A stretch of 64,000 bases of DNA from Alphaproteobacteria bacterium (lineage in GTDB: Bacteria; Pseudomonadota; Alphaproteobacteria; Rhizobiales; Hyphomicrobiaceae), in the NCBI GenBank assembly GCA_019137195.1, contig JAGVSR010000145.1:66520-130519 (forward strand), given 5' to 3'. Shown here piece after piece: positions 53,719 through 63,303 of this stretch (its first letter is position 1; each line of letters begins with the position of its first letter). Both the position numbers and the translations under genes were made by a program. The notes below the pieces were generated by a model that was not told the DNA's origin, ran no database searches, and was given only the letters and a program-made list of their open reading frames with translations.

Positions 53719-56700
53719 TCACACCGTCCCGGCCGGGGGCTGGTCGTTGCCGGCGTGGGTGGAGAGCCAGTAGTTGAAGCTCTTCAAGGACGCGAGCACG
53801 TCATCCCAGCCGGCCTTGCTCATGATGTCGGCGCGGGCAAGCTCCGAGAGATGGCTCTCGACGTAGGTGACGACGCGGGCACGCTCGTCGTCGAGTTGCC
53901 CAGCAGCCTGATCTGCCCTGAGCTCGTCGGCCATCTTGGTCAGCGCGTAGCGATAGGCGCCGCCCGGCGCCAGAAGAAACAGGGTACGCAGGTTGGCGAT
54001 GGTGGTGGCGACATCGTCAACCTCGTCGACCTCGCCATCGATCCCGTCGGCAGCCATGAAGCGCTCGCGCGCGTCCTCGATGTTGCGGCCGAGGCTATCG
54101 TCGGCCGACTTTACGATATTGAACAGACTGTGGTTCTGGCGCAGCACCGACTGCAGGGCGTTGCGGATCTGCCGGATGTCGATCTGCGGGTAGAGCTCGA
54201 TGTAGCGCGCGAGCAGGCCGGCATCGGTGTTGAGCTCGTCGGCGAAGTGCTCGATCAGGTCGTCGGCCGTGCGAAGGCGGGCCGGTCGGGGCTGGGACGA
54301 CGGCTGCGCGTGCGCGGCAGGGTCGACGCGGGGGGCCGCCTGCTGCGTGAGCCGGGGCATTTCGGGATTGGCCGGAAGCTGCGGACGTGCTTCACCCAAC
54401 GCGCCGCCCGCGATCGAGGGCGGCGGCGGGATTCCCAGATTACCTCCGCGGCGCGCGGCAGCGTAATGCCGCGACGGCGGATCGTTGGCGCGGATCAGAA
54501 GCAGCGCGCGATAGACGTCGGGCTTCACGTAGTAGCGCTCGGCCACCTTGTCCTCGGTGGCGATGCAGTCGAGGGTCGCGCCCGCATTCACAACGCGGCG
54601 AACGACGCGCTGCTCGTATGAATCCTCAATCTCGGACAACGTCACCATCGACGTATATCCGCCAGAGGCTGCGACCGGCTCGAAGTGGTTCAGCGCAATG
54701 TCGGCGTGCTCGTGGGTGTAAGGCCGCAGTGCCTCACGGATGAGCTGCTCGAGCTTGGCCTGCTGGACGATCGACGCGTCGGCCTTGAGATGGCGGTCGC
54801 AGACGGTCGAGAGGTACTCGCGAAGCTCGCTCCTGACGCGGTAGCGCTCGCCGGGGCCCTGCACCGCCTCGACGGCGCCGATGTCGGCACCAGCCGTCAG
54901 CACCATGCGTACGCGGCTCGCAACGCCCGGATGCACTTCCGTGAGATCGGCTATGGCCGAGAAACCCTGGTGGTTGGTGATCGGCCGGAGCACGCCGAGC
55001 ACGAGGTAGGCGGTCTCGTACTGGTGCGCGCCGAGCGCGGCATTGATGTTGGCCTCGAGCTGCTGGGCGGAACGGGCCTTTAGGCTCGGCACGTCGGAGA
55101 GCGGAGAGCGCACGGCATTGGCGCCGAACAGGCCCGACATGAAGACGAGACTGTCGATGGCAATGGCAATGGCGAGCGCGAGATAGGCGAGGCGGTTGCC
55201 GTCCTGGAAAGCGTTCCAGGTGACGACGAAGCGGTGAGCCTTGTCGTCTCGGTTCAACTCCATGAAGTTGATCTTGGTACGCAGCGCCTCGGTCTCGGCG
55301 GACGGCAGGCCTGAGTCGGCGAGGCAGCGGCGTGAGAAGCCGAACAGCGCGTCGGCCGAGCTGAGGCCGGCAATCTTCTCGCCGCCGGCGCAAGTCGTGG
55401 CGAACGCCTTGGAGCCATCGTTCAGGGCGAACAACACGGCCGCGGCCTCGACCGCGGACTTCGGATCGCAGTCGATGCCGCCGACCTTGGCCCTCGTGGC
55501 GGGGGTCGCCGTCTGCATGGCGCCGAGGATCTGGCTGCAAACCTTCTGCACGTCGGACAGCCGCTCGGAAGACGGCTCCTCGCGGAAGTCGATGCGCGCC
55601 TTCTCGAAGCCCGGCAGCATGCGCGACGGATCGATGATCTTGCCGTCGTCGACAGAGACCGAGCTCTGGGTCATGGCGATGCGCTGGCCGGCAGTCTCCT
55701 CCTCACCCTTCAGCTTGGCGAGGTCGCCGTCGACCTGGGCGAGCTCGCGCTCGATCTGCGAGATCCGCGTCTCGACCGTGTCGAGGCGCTTCTTGGCATC
55801 CTTCACACGCTCCTCGCCTACCTTGTAGTAGTCGTTGAGCTTGCCGAGCTCGCCCATGCGCTCGCGCCACATGGGTCCCTTGCCGACCTTGCCGGTGCCC
55901 TCTACGCCCTTATCCTCGGCCATGGCCTCGACGCGCTTGGCGTCGATCTCCTTGGCGCGCTCCTCGAGCGCCGTCTTCTTCTCGCTGTACTCGGCGGCGA
56001 GCCCCGGGCGCTCACCCTTGAGGCGCGACAGCTCGTCGGTCAGCGACACCTTCTTGGCGGCGAGGCCGGCCTGGCCGCTCTGGGCGGACGTGACGCGTTC
56101 CTGCTGCTCGGCGATGGCGCGGTTGCGGGCCTCGGCCTGATCGTGAAAATACTTCTCGACCTCACCCTCGCTTTCCTTGGCGACAGTGGCGAGCTTTACG
56201 AGCTGCGCGTTGTATGAGGTCCAACCTTCCGAGGAAAAGAGCTCCTCGGCGGCCGTCATGCGGCGGCTCTCGATGGTGGCGCCGATGTCGGCGACGACGC
56301 CCGCCACCTGGTTCTGGGCTCTGAGCTCGGCCGCGCGGACACGCTCCTCCTGCGGGAAGATGGCCGTGAACAGGCTGTCGAAGGAGAAAAATACCGAGGT
56401 TGCCATGCAGGCGAGAAACATCACCCACAGGATCGAGTTCTTGACGATGACGCGCGCCGACTGGACGTAGCTTTCGCCGAGATCGCTCTTGGCGAGGGCG
56501 AAGACGAAGGCCAGGATGATGGCGCCGACCGCACCGAATGCAGCGTAATTCTGGATGGCGGCTGCAGCATCAGACTGGAACCAGTTGCCGGTGTTGGGCG
56601 CGCCGGAGGTAAGCCCCTGACCGGCCCAGATGCCGAGCGCCGTGAAGACGAGCACGCCGAAGAGCGCGGTCGCGGTCAGATCCCAGGCGACGCCACCCTT

Positions 56701-57093
56701 GGAATGCGTCTGGCTCATGCCGGTGGCAAAGCTCTCGCCGATGAGCCAGGCGATGATGAGCATCACACCCTGGATGCCGAAGGTGATGAGGAACGACAGC
56801 AGCGCCTCGCCGGTGAAGTTCCGCATGCCGTCCCAAGTGGTGTAGCCGGAGGCAAGCGACAGTGCGATGCCGGTGGCGCCCAAGAGCGCCAAGCGCCAAT
56901 TGGAGAAGACCGCCTCCTCGGCCAGCTTCCAGAGGCGGGGCACGAGGCGCGTGAGCATCGAGAACAGGAGGAAGCACGCGACCGCGCCCGCGACCCAGGC
57001 GGCGATCTCGTTCGCCGACATGTCTGGCAGGCTCGGCATAGCCGGCAGGGATTGCATGGCGGAATCCGCGGTGGCTTTGAGGTCCCAACCCAT
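53719..57093 (-). CDS. Very large polytopic membrane protein with coiled coil, unrecognised
   Basis: 1124 residues, no family recognised. About six membrane helices occupy residues 28-240 (e.g. EIAAWVAGAVACFLLFSML, WVMFLACMATSVFFSF). A roughly 370-residue soluble segment with long heptad coiled coil follows (about 300-475, rich in Glu/Lys/Gln), then a Cys-containing region. One further helix near residue 640 (YLALAIAIAIDSLVFMSGL) precedes a cytoplasmic C-terminal part with winged-helix-like patches and an acidic region. The N-terminal sequence includes a repeated Ser/Pro/Met phrase. It is monocistronic. The layout recalls proteins encoded beside polytopic secretion or motility machines, but nothing specific can be claimed. 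Confidence 0.75.
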   Translation of the reverse strand: MGWDLKATADSAMQSLPAMPSLPDMSANEIAAWVAGAVACFLLFSMLTRLVPRLWKLAEEAVFSNWRLALLGATGIALSLASGYTTWDGMRNFTGEALLSFLITFGIQGVMLIIAWLIGESFATGMSQTHSKGGVAWDLTATALFGVLVFTALGIWAGQGLTSGAPNTGNWFQSDAAAAIQNYAAFGAVGAIILAFVFALAKSDLGESYVQSARVIVKNSILWVMFLACMATSVFFSFDSLFTAIFPQEERVRAAELRAQNQVAGVVADIGATIESRRMTAAEELFSSEGWTSYNAQLVKLATVAKESEGEVEKYFHDQAEARNRAIAEQQERVTSAQSGQAGLAAKKVSLTDELSRLKGERPGLAAEYSEKKTALEERAKEIDAKRVEAMAEDKGVEGTGKVGKGPMWRERMGELGKLNDYYKVGEERVKDAKKRLDTVETRISQIERELAQVDGDLAKLKGEEETAGQRIAMTQSSVSVDDGKIIDPSRMLPGFEKARIDFREEPSSERLSDVQKVCSQILGAMQTATPATRAKVGGIDCDPKSAVEAAAVLFALNDGSKAFATTCAGGEKIAGLSSADALFGFSRRCLADSGLPSAETEALRTKINFMELNRDDKAHRFVVTWNAFQDGNRLAYLALAIAIAIDSLVFMSGLFGANAVRSPLSDVPSLKARSAQQLEANINAALGAHQYETAYLVLGVLRPITNHQGFSAIADLTEVHPGVASRVRMVLTAGADIGAVEAVQGPGERYRVRSELREYLSTVCDRHLKADASIVQQAKLEQLIREALRPYTHEHADIALNHFEPVAASGGYTSMVTLSEIEDSYEQRVVRRVVNAGATLDCIATEDKVAERYYVKPDVYRALLLIRANDPPSRHYAAARRGGNLGIPPPPSIAGGALGEARPQLPANPEMPRLTQQAAPRVDPAAHAQPSSQPRPARLRTADDLIEHFADELNTDAGLLARYIELYPQIDIRQIRNALQSVLRQNHSLFNIVKSADDSLGRNIEDARERFMAADGIDGEVDEVDDVATTIANLRTLFLLAPGGAYRYALTKMADELRADQAAGQLDDERARVVTYVESHLSELARADIMSKAGWDDVLASLKSFNYWLSTHAGNDQPPAGTV

Positions 57094-57374
57094 CGTCTTG
57101 CCCTCTGGCCGAGGCGCGACGGCCGCCGGCCCATCTCATCGAGGCCGGTCGCAGCGGCCTCCTCAACTCGCGCTCAACGCGGACCGGGAAAACCCGGCCC
57201 CGAACACCTGATTTGTCTCGTCTGCATCTCCGGGGTGATTAGGGGCAAGATTGCGGCACGCGCCCCGCATGGACAGGATTTAACTTGTGCAGGGTCACGA
57301 GGGGCGGGCTGTTGCGGTGCAGCAGGTCCGTCCCGACCGTCGCAATGGTGCCACGATCCGGGGGCGCCGGTGGA

Positions 57375-58544
57375 TCAGCCGCCGATAGCCTCGAAGAGGG
57401 CCGCAACACCCATACCGCCCGATGTGCCGACAACCGCTGCGCCGCGGGTCGCCGCGAGGCTGGCGGCGGGCCGGGCCATGCGGGTGAAGAGACGCGCGAC
57501 AAGGACCGCGCCCGAGGCGGCCAGAGGGTGGCCGCGGACGATGGCTCCGCCGTCGGCATTGAGTGCGGCAGGGCTCGCGCCGGACGCCTTCTCGAACGCG
57601 ATGGCCTGGGTTGCCGAAGTCTCGTTCAGCTCGATGGCCTCGACGGCTGCCGCCGCAGGGCCGCCTGCGCGCTCGATAAGGCGCTTGTAGGCTGCGATCG
57701 GCGCCTCGACCTCGTCCCTAGGGCTCAAGGCTGCCGTTGCCGCCGCCAAGAGCTGCAAAGCCCTGGGCCGGCCAAGGTCATTCCAAACCTTCTCCGAGAC
57801 GACCACGGCGATCGCCGCTCCATCATGAAGCGACGCCGTGTTACCGGGCGTTGCGGTGCCATGGGGCGGGGCAAACGGCATCATCTCCGCGAAGTCTTCG
57901 GGATCGACCTCGACTGCGCTCTGGTCCTTCAGTTCCTCGGCGTTGTGGCGCAAGGGTACGATCTCGGCGAGGAAGCGGCCTGCCTCGCGGGCGGCAAGCG
58001 CGCGGGCGAACGAGCTGGCCACCCAGGCGTCCTGCGCGGTGCGAGAGATGCCGAGGCGCGCGGCGAGTGCGTCGGTGCCGCCAAAGCGGTCGGTCGCGCC
58101 TTCGCCGTCCTCTCCCGCGTTGCCCGACTGCCCCAGCGGCACGAAGTGCGGCACCTGGAACGGGCTGCGCGGACGGGCGAGCCGCCAGGGCGCTGTCGAC
58201 AGACTTTCGGCGCCGCCGGCAACGACGACGGGGGCCTCGCCGGTTGCGACGAGGCGCGCCGCGGCGAGGACGGCATCGAGCCCTGAGCTACACTGGCGAT
58301 CCACAGTCATGGCCGGCACGTGCTCGGGCAGGCCGGACGACAGGGCGACGAGGCGAGCCGGATTGGACCCTTCGGTCGCGTTGCCAAGGATCACCTCGGC
58401 CACCTGCGAGGGTTCCAAGCGGGCATCGGCAAGGGCGGCGGCGACGACCGGAGACGCAAGATCGGCGAGGCGGCGCGACCGGTGCAGTCCGCCGATGCGC
58501 CCGATGGCCGAGCGGCGGGCGGCAACGATGAAAGCGCTCGTCAA
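57375..58544 (-). CDS. Acetyl-CoA acyltransferase (thiolase family)
   Basis: 389 residues from the TTG at 58544 (preceded by GGGAG), giving the usual thiolase N-terminus TSAFIVAARRSAIGRIGG. The nucleophilic cysteine lies in TVDRQCSSGLDAV, the catalytic histidine region in VRGHPLAASGAV, and the second cysteine equivalent near GTSGGMGVAALF reads Ser, as in some degenerate thiolases. ATG-initiated extensions upstream add non-homologous sequence that crosses the divergent Fur-type promoter. Probably a beta-oxidation or acetoacetyl-CoA thiolase; substrate unknown. Confidence 0.85.
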   Translation of the reverse strand: MTSAFIVAARRSAIGRIGGLHRSRRLADLASPVVAAALADARLEPSQVAEVILGNATEGSNPARLVALSSGLPEHVPAMTVDRQCSSGLDAVLAAARLVATGEAPVVVAGGAESLSTAPWRLARPRSPFQVPHFVPLGQSGNAGEDGEGATDRFGGTDALAARLGISRTAQDAWVASSFARALAAREAGRFLAEIVPLRHNAEELKDQSAVEVDPEDFAEMMPFAPPHGTATPGNTASLHDGAAIAVVVSEKVWNDLGRPRALQLLAAATAALSPRDEVEAPIAAYKRLIERAGGPAAAAVEAIELNETSATQAIAFEKASGASPAALNADGGAIVRGHPLAASGAVLVARLFTRMARPAASLAATRGAAVVGTSGGMGVAALFEAIGG

Positions 58545-58800
58545 TGAATTCGGGCTCCCGGCACGAATTGGAAGGTCAGGACGCGACTGGCGTGATCGGC
58601 CGCTCGAGCCTGCGAGGACCGGTTTCCGTTTGCGTGACGATCTTGGCGAAATCCAGTCGGGGGCAATCGAAACAGTGTAACGTTTCGCTGCGCACGCCCC
58701 CGCGGCAAGCGCCATCGGCCACCACATTTAGCGGATGGACCCGCGAGGGATTGGCGGTATAAGCGAACAACGTCACGCAAAGGCAAGGCTGGGCCGGCGA

Positions 58801-59313
58801 ATGAGCAACAGCGCGACCAAGAGCAAAGAGTCTGCTCACGAGCCGCAAAGCGCCAAAAAGCTGGCGCAGATCGTCGAGCGGGCCGCCAAGGCCTTCGAGC
58901 TCAAGAACTTGCGCTTCACAACGCTACGTCAGAAGGTGTTCGAGGAGATCGCGGCGACGCACGCCTCCATCGGTGCCTACGAAATCCTCGCGCGGCTCGG
59001 TGACAAGGGCACGCGCGTGGCGCCGATCTCAGTCTATCGAGCGATCGACGCTCTGATGGAAGCCGGCGTGATCCATCGCCTCGAGAGCAAGAACGCGTTC
59101 TTTGCCTGCCGGCGCGCCGACCATGCGTCCACCGGCCGGCGCCCGATCTTTCTGTCGTGCGAAGGGTGCGGAGGCGTAATCGAGGCCGACGGTCAGGACA
59201 TCTTCGATCTCATCGGCGAGCGAGCCCAATCCGCGAAGTTCACGCCGCGCGTCAAGTTCGTCGAGGTACAAGGCATGTGCAGCCGCTGCGCCACGGGAAA
59301 GAAAGACGCTTGA
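58801..59313 (+). CDS. Fur-family metal regulator, Zur-like
   Basis: 170 residues from the ATG at 58801. Winged-helix DNA-binding domain: RFTTLRQKVFEEIAATHASI, then PISVYRAIDALMEAGVIHRLE. The dimerisation domain has two CxxC zinc sites, CEGCGG and CSRCA, as in Zur and Fur. The His-rich regulatory loop of Fur is reduced, and the context offers no iron genes, so a zinc regulator is slightly favoured. An ATG at 58735 extends into the promoter region and is less likely. Confidence 0.88.
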   Translation: MSNSATKSKESAHEPQSAKKLAQIVERAAKAFELKNLRFTTLRQKVFEEIAATHASIGAYEILARLGDKGTRVAPISVYRAIDALMEAGVIHRLESKNAFFACRRADHASTGRRPIFLSCEGCGGVIEADGQDIFDLIGERAQSAKFTPRVKFVEVQGMCSRCATGKKDA

Positions 59314-59532
59314 GCAACGCTTAGTCGGCAGCGGCGCGGTAGCCTCGTCAAGCCATGACCGCAGCAATGCGGCACAGGTCCCGACAACGATTGCATCAGC
59401 TCACGATCTGGCGATTCACGTCAGCGCAGGGAGACTGCCTCAGCTTGAGCGCTGGTGCCCATACACGCCTTGTCCGCGGATGCCGCCGGGGCCCATGATG
59501 GCCAAGGCTCACACCGGTCTCTACCGCGGGCA

Positions 59533-60069
59533 TCACTCCGAGGAGGCACGACGCTCGTTGTCCGGGGCGGTATCCGGCACCGGAGCGGGGCTCGTGGCCG
59601 CCGCCTTCAGCATGAGCGCGAGCAGCTCGCCCGGGCTCTCGATGTCGATCGTTTGCGGATGCTCGGGATCGGTCGAGCCTCGGATGTCGGTGCGGATGTT
59701 GCCTTCCCAATCCATGAAGATGGTACGCGGCACATAGGTGCCGTCGGGAGCGAACGCGCCGTTCGACATCTTGTCGGCGTCGGCATCGACCAGGATCATC
59801 ACGAAGTTCTTCGACGCCGCAACGATGGCGGGGTCCTTGAACACCTCGCGGTACTTCTTGCACGAGCCGCACCATGGCGCATGAAACACCATGACGACCG
59901 GACGCTGCGTAACGGTTGCCTCGCGGATGCCCGAACGGATGTCACGCCAGGTGATGGCAGGCGCGTTCCATGCCTCCGCAAGCTCGGGTGAGCGAGCCCA
60001 GGCAGCGAAGACGAGGAGCGGCGCAACCAAGAGCGTCACAACGAGGCTACGGACAGCAGTCGCGGTCAT
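59533..60069 (-). CDS. Exported thioredoxin-like protein
   Basis: 178 residues from the ATG at 60069. Signal peptide about 1-25 (AVRSLVVTLLVAPLLVFAA). Redox site VMVFHAPWCGSCKKYREVF has the thioredoxin-type CxxC with Gly-Ser between the cysteines. The cis-proline is in GTYVPRTIFMD. The last 30 residues are a disordered Pro/Ala/Glu tail. It probably reduces or assembles disulfides or haem proteins in the periplasm. The WCGxC motif occurs in AGR/TXNDC12-like and SoxW-like branches. No direct partner gene. Confidence 0.85.
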   Translation of the reverse strand: MTATAVRSLVVTLLVAPLLVFAAWARSPELAEAWNAPAITWRDIRSGIREATVTQRPVVMVFHAPWCGSCKKYREVFKDPAIVAASKNFVMILVDADADKMSNGAFAPDGTYVPRTIFMDWEGNIRTDIRGSTDPEHPQTIDIESPGELLALMLKAAATSPAPVPDTAPDNERRASSE

Positions 60070-60184
60070 CGGTCGATCCCAGGTGAGGTTCACGCGACAT
60101 CAAATAGCACGCGTCAGGCGGGATGCATCGCCCCGCCTGACGCAGACCTCGGACAGGCGCCCAGTCTCACAAGGCACGTGGACA

Positions 60185-60517
60185 TCAGAATCGGAAGTAG
60201 AGGCTCACGCCGGGCCGGTAGTAGCGGTACGGGCGATAGTAATAGGGATAGTAGGGCCTGTAGTAGTACGGCGAGTAATACCGATAGGGACGATAGTAGT
60301 AGGGTCGGTAATAGCCGTAGTTCGAGTAACCGCTGCCCCTGTAATTGTAGTGGCGATGGTGACGGCGGCGATGAACCTGCTCCACCCCGGACTTGCTCAC
60401 TTCGCTGGCCTTGGCGGCCACACCGGCAGCGCCGACAGGCCCGGCCGAGGCAGGGGCCGCCAATATCAGCAGCGCACTGCCCACAGCGGCCAGCATCGTC
60501 AACAGTCTTGATTTCAT
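60185..60517 (-). CDS. Small exported Tyr/Pro/Arg-rich repeat protein
   Basis: 110 residues. Signal peptide 1-25 (LLTMLAAVGSALLILAAPASA). The mature protein has a His/Arg patch (HRRRHHRHYN), then at least five imperfect copies of YYRPYRYYxP-like units up to the C-terminus YFRF. AAGGAG precedes the ATG, so it is well translated. Similar small tyrosine-rich secreted proteins occur in Hyphomicrobiales genomes without known function. Cross-linking or envelope attachment is possible but not shown. Confidence 0.75.
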   Translation of the reverse strand: MKSRLLTMLAAVGSALLILAAPASAGPVGAAGVAAKASEVSKSGVEQVHRRRHHRHYNYRGSGYSNYGYYRPYYYRPYRYYSPYYYRPYYPYYYRPYRYYRPGVSLYFRF

Positions 60518-60894
60518 TTCTTGTACTCCTTCAGAGAGTTAGTCTTGCCCTTCCCGGCTTGGCGACAGTCTAACACAGGGCGCCGTCGCTGCAGCAGCCT
60601 CTTTTCGGAACAATTAGGATTCCTTCAAAGACGCAGATTCAAGGCGTTCGGTTCCAAGTCGACCGACGCTCTCGGGCCAACCAGCAGCCTGGCATAAGGT
60701 CGTCATCCGATCGCGCGCAGGATGCCGTCCAAGTTGCACCCACCACCGTGGCTTCCCGTCCCGCGCCTCGGGCGGGGCACATTCACCACGACCAAGGTTG
60801 AAGCCGTTCACGGTTGTGCGGGCGCGTTCAGGCCCCTATCGTCGCGGCCTCGCCAGCGGAGAGGCCGCCGGCCCCTCTTCCAGAAACAAGCCAC
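60518..60894. other. Intergenic region upstream of malic enzyme, no gene seen
   Basis: About 375 bases between divergent genes. No convincing coding frame or RNA element recognised; promoters for the tyrosine-rich protein and malic enzyme are expected here. Confidence 0.45.
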
Positions 60895-63165
60895 ATGTCG
60901 CGCAAATTCACTGGTGCCCGGGTCACCAACCAGGAAGCCCTGCAGTTCCACGCCCAGGGCAAACCCGGCAAGCTCGAGATCAACGCCACCAAGAGTCTCG
61001 TCACGCAGCGTGATCTTTCGCTCGCCTACTCTCCTGGCGTGGCGGCGCCGGTGCTCGCCATCGCCGACAACCCGTCCACCGCCTATGACTATACGAGCAA
61101 GGGGAACCTAGTGGCGGTCGTCTCGAACGGCACCGCGATCCTCGGGCTCGGCAACCTCGGCGCCCTGGCCTCGAAGCCCGTGATGGAGGGCAAGGCCGTC
61201 CTCTTCAAGCGCTTCGCCGACATCGACGGCATCGACCTTTGCGTGTCGACCGAGGACGTAGATGCCTTCATCAACTCCGTGCGCTACCTCGGGCCGTCGT
61301 TCGGCGGCATCAACCTCGAGGACATCAAGGCGCCCGACTGCTTCATCATCGAGGAGAAGCTCAAGGAGCTCCTGGACATCCCCGTCTTCCACGACGACCA
61401 GCACGGTACGGCCATCATCGCCGCCGCCGGGCTCTTGAACGCTCTCGAGCTGACGGGCCGAAGCATCCAGGACACGAAGCTCGTCCTGAACGGCGCAGGC
61501 GCGGCCGGCATCGCCTGTCTCGACCTTCTGGTGTCACTCGGGCTGCCCCGCAAGAACGCCACTCTTTGCGACACCAAGGGCGTCATCTACCAGGGCCGCA
61601 AGGAGGGCATGAACCAGTGGAAGAGCGCGTACGCGGTGAAGACCAAGGCGCGCACGCTGGCCGACGCGCTCGAGGGCGCCGACGTCTTCTTCGGACTCTC
61701 AGCCAAAGGCGCCGTCACGCAGGAGATGGTGGCGTCGATGGCACCGAAGCCCATCATCTTCGCCATGGCGAACCCCGATCCGGAGATCACGCCGGAGGAA
61801 GTGCATCAAGTGCGCGAGGACGCCATCGTGGCGACCGGTCGCTCCGATTACCCGAACCAGGTCAACAACGTCCTTGGGTTCCCGTTCATCTTCCGAGGCG
61901 CGCTCGACGTGCAGGCGTCCACGATCAACCTGGAGATGAAGATCGCGGCTGCACAGTCGATTGCGGCACTCGCGCGCCAGGAGGTGCCGGACCAGGTGAT
62001 GCAAGCCTTCCTAGGGCACCGGCCGACATTCGGGCCCGAGTATATCATCCCGGCTCCGTTCGATCCGCGCCTCATCAGCCACGTGCCGCCGGCGGTCGCG
62101 AGGGCGGCCATGGAGAGCGGCGTCGCGCGCCGCCCGATCGTTGACATGGACGCCTATGTTGCGCGGCTCAAGGGGCGGCTCGATCCCGTCACGGGTTGGA
62201 TGCAGTCGACCTTCGACAAGGTGAGAGCCGAGCCAAAGCGCGTGGTCTTCGCCGAGGGCGAGGACGCAGCAGTGGTGCGCGCGGCCAATACCTTTTTCGC
62301 GCAGGGCTTCGGACAGCCAATCCTGGTCGGCACGTCGTCGGTCGTGAAGGAGACGTTCCGCGAGCTCGGCATCAAAGTGCGCGACGAGTTCAAGCTCGTG
62401 GATACCCGCCACTCGCCCTACACCGAGGAGTTCACCGAGTATCTCTACCAGCGCCTACAGCGGCGCGGTTATCTGCGCCGCGACTGCCAGCGACTGGTCC
62501 TCAACGAGCGCAACGTATTCGCGGCGCTGATGGTGGTCCACGGCTATGCCGATGCTATGGTCTCTGGCGCGACGAGGAACTGGACCAGCGTGTTCCACGA
62601 CGTGCGGCGAGTGATGGACGCCAAGCCCGGCCGCAACATCATCGGCGTGTCGCTCGCTCTCTGCAAAGGCCGCGCGGTGCTGATCGCCGACACCAGCGTC
62701 CACGACATGCCGAACTCCGAGGAGCTCGCAAACATCGCGACGGAAGCCGCGCACGTGGCGAGGAAGTTCGGCATCGAGCCGCGCGTGGCCCTTCTCGCCT
62801 ACTCCACCTTCGGGCAGCCGCGCGGCGAGCGCTCCGACGTCGTGCGCGGAGCGGTCGAGATCCTCGACCAGCGCGGCGCCGACTTCGAGTATGACGGCGA
62901 CATGTCGGCCAGCGTCGCACTCAACAAGGACATGATGAAGCTCTACCCGTTCTGCCGGCTTTCCGATACGGCGAACGTGCTCATCATGCCGGCGTTCCAC
63001 GCGGCATCGATCTCGACCAAGATGCTGTCGGAGCTCGGCGGGGCGACGGTGCTGGGCCCGATGCTGACGGGACTTTCCTACCCGATCCAGATCGCGACGC
63101 TCGGCTCCAAGGACGCCGACCTCGTCAACATCGCGGCGCTGGCGGCGTACGATGTCGGCGGGTGA
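60895..63165 (+). CDS. maeB: NADP-dependent malic enzyme with phosphotransacetylase-like C-terminal domain
   Basis: 756 residues from the ATG at 60895, the usual length of the MaeB type. The N-terminal malic domain has SLAYSPGVAAPVL and VFHDDQHGTAIIAAA; the NAD(P) domain has LVLNGAGAAGIACLDLL and IFAMANPDPEI. The C-terminal 320 residues (ending VNIAALAAYDVGG) are a phosphate-acetyltransferase-like domain that is inactive or regulatory in this enzyme family. It makes pyruvate and NADPH from malate, complementing pckG in C4-dicarboxylate metabolism. Start codons further upstream add non-family sequence. Confidence 0.95.
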   Translation: MSRKFTGARVTNQEALQFHAQGKPGKLEINATKSLVTQRDLSLAYSPGVAAPVLAIADNPSTAYDYTSKGNLVAVVSNGTAILGLGNLGALASKPVMEGKAVLFKRFADIDGIDLCVSTEDVDAFINSVRYLGPSFGGINLEDIKAPDCFIIEEKLKELLDIPVFHDDQHGTAIIAAAGLLNALELTGRSIQDTKLVLNGAGAAGIACLDLLVSLGLPRKNATLCDTKGVIYQGRKEGMNQWKSAYAVKTKARTLADALEGADVFFGLSAKGAVTQEMVASMAPKPIIFAMANPDPEITPEEVHQVREDAIVATGRSDYPNQVNNVLGFPFIFRGALDVQASTINLEMKIAAAQSIAALARQEVPDQVMQAFLGHRPTFGPEYIIPAPFDPRLISHVPPAVARAAMESGVARRPIVDMDAYVARLKGRLDPVTGWMQSTFDKVRAEPKRVVFAEGEDAAVVRAANTFFAQGFGQPILVGTSSVVKETFRELGIKVRDEFKLVDTRHSPYTEEFTEYLYQRLQRRGYLRRDCQRLVLNERNVFAALMVVHGYADAMVSGATRNWTSVFHDVRRVMDAKPGRNIIGVSLALCKGRAVLIADTSVHDMPNSEELANIATEAAHVARKFGIEPRVALLAYSTFGQPRGERSDVVRGAVEILDQRGADFEYDGDMSASVALNKDMMKLYPFCRLSDTANVLIMPAFHAASISTKMLSELGGATVLGPMLTGLSYPIQIATLGSKDADLVNIAALAAYDVGG

Positions 63166-63303
63166 CGGCGGCGGCTGGCACGGAGCGAACAGGGCCACAC
63201 GGGCTTCGTGCCGAGCCGCGGAACACCATCACCCTCGTCCACTCCCTTCCGGGAGAGGACTGGCTCGCGGCGGCAAGCTCGAGCAGGCCACGACAGGCCG
63301 AGA

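Noticed and set aside
60214..60345. Considered as a DNA tandem repeat or CRISPR-like array
   Set aside because: The repeats are in frame and encode Tyr/Pro/Arg units after a signal peptide; no regular spacers.
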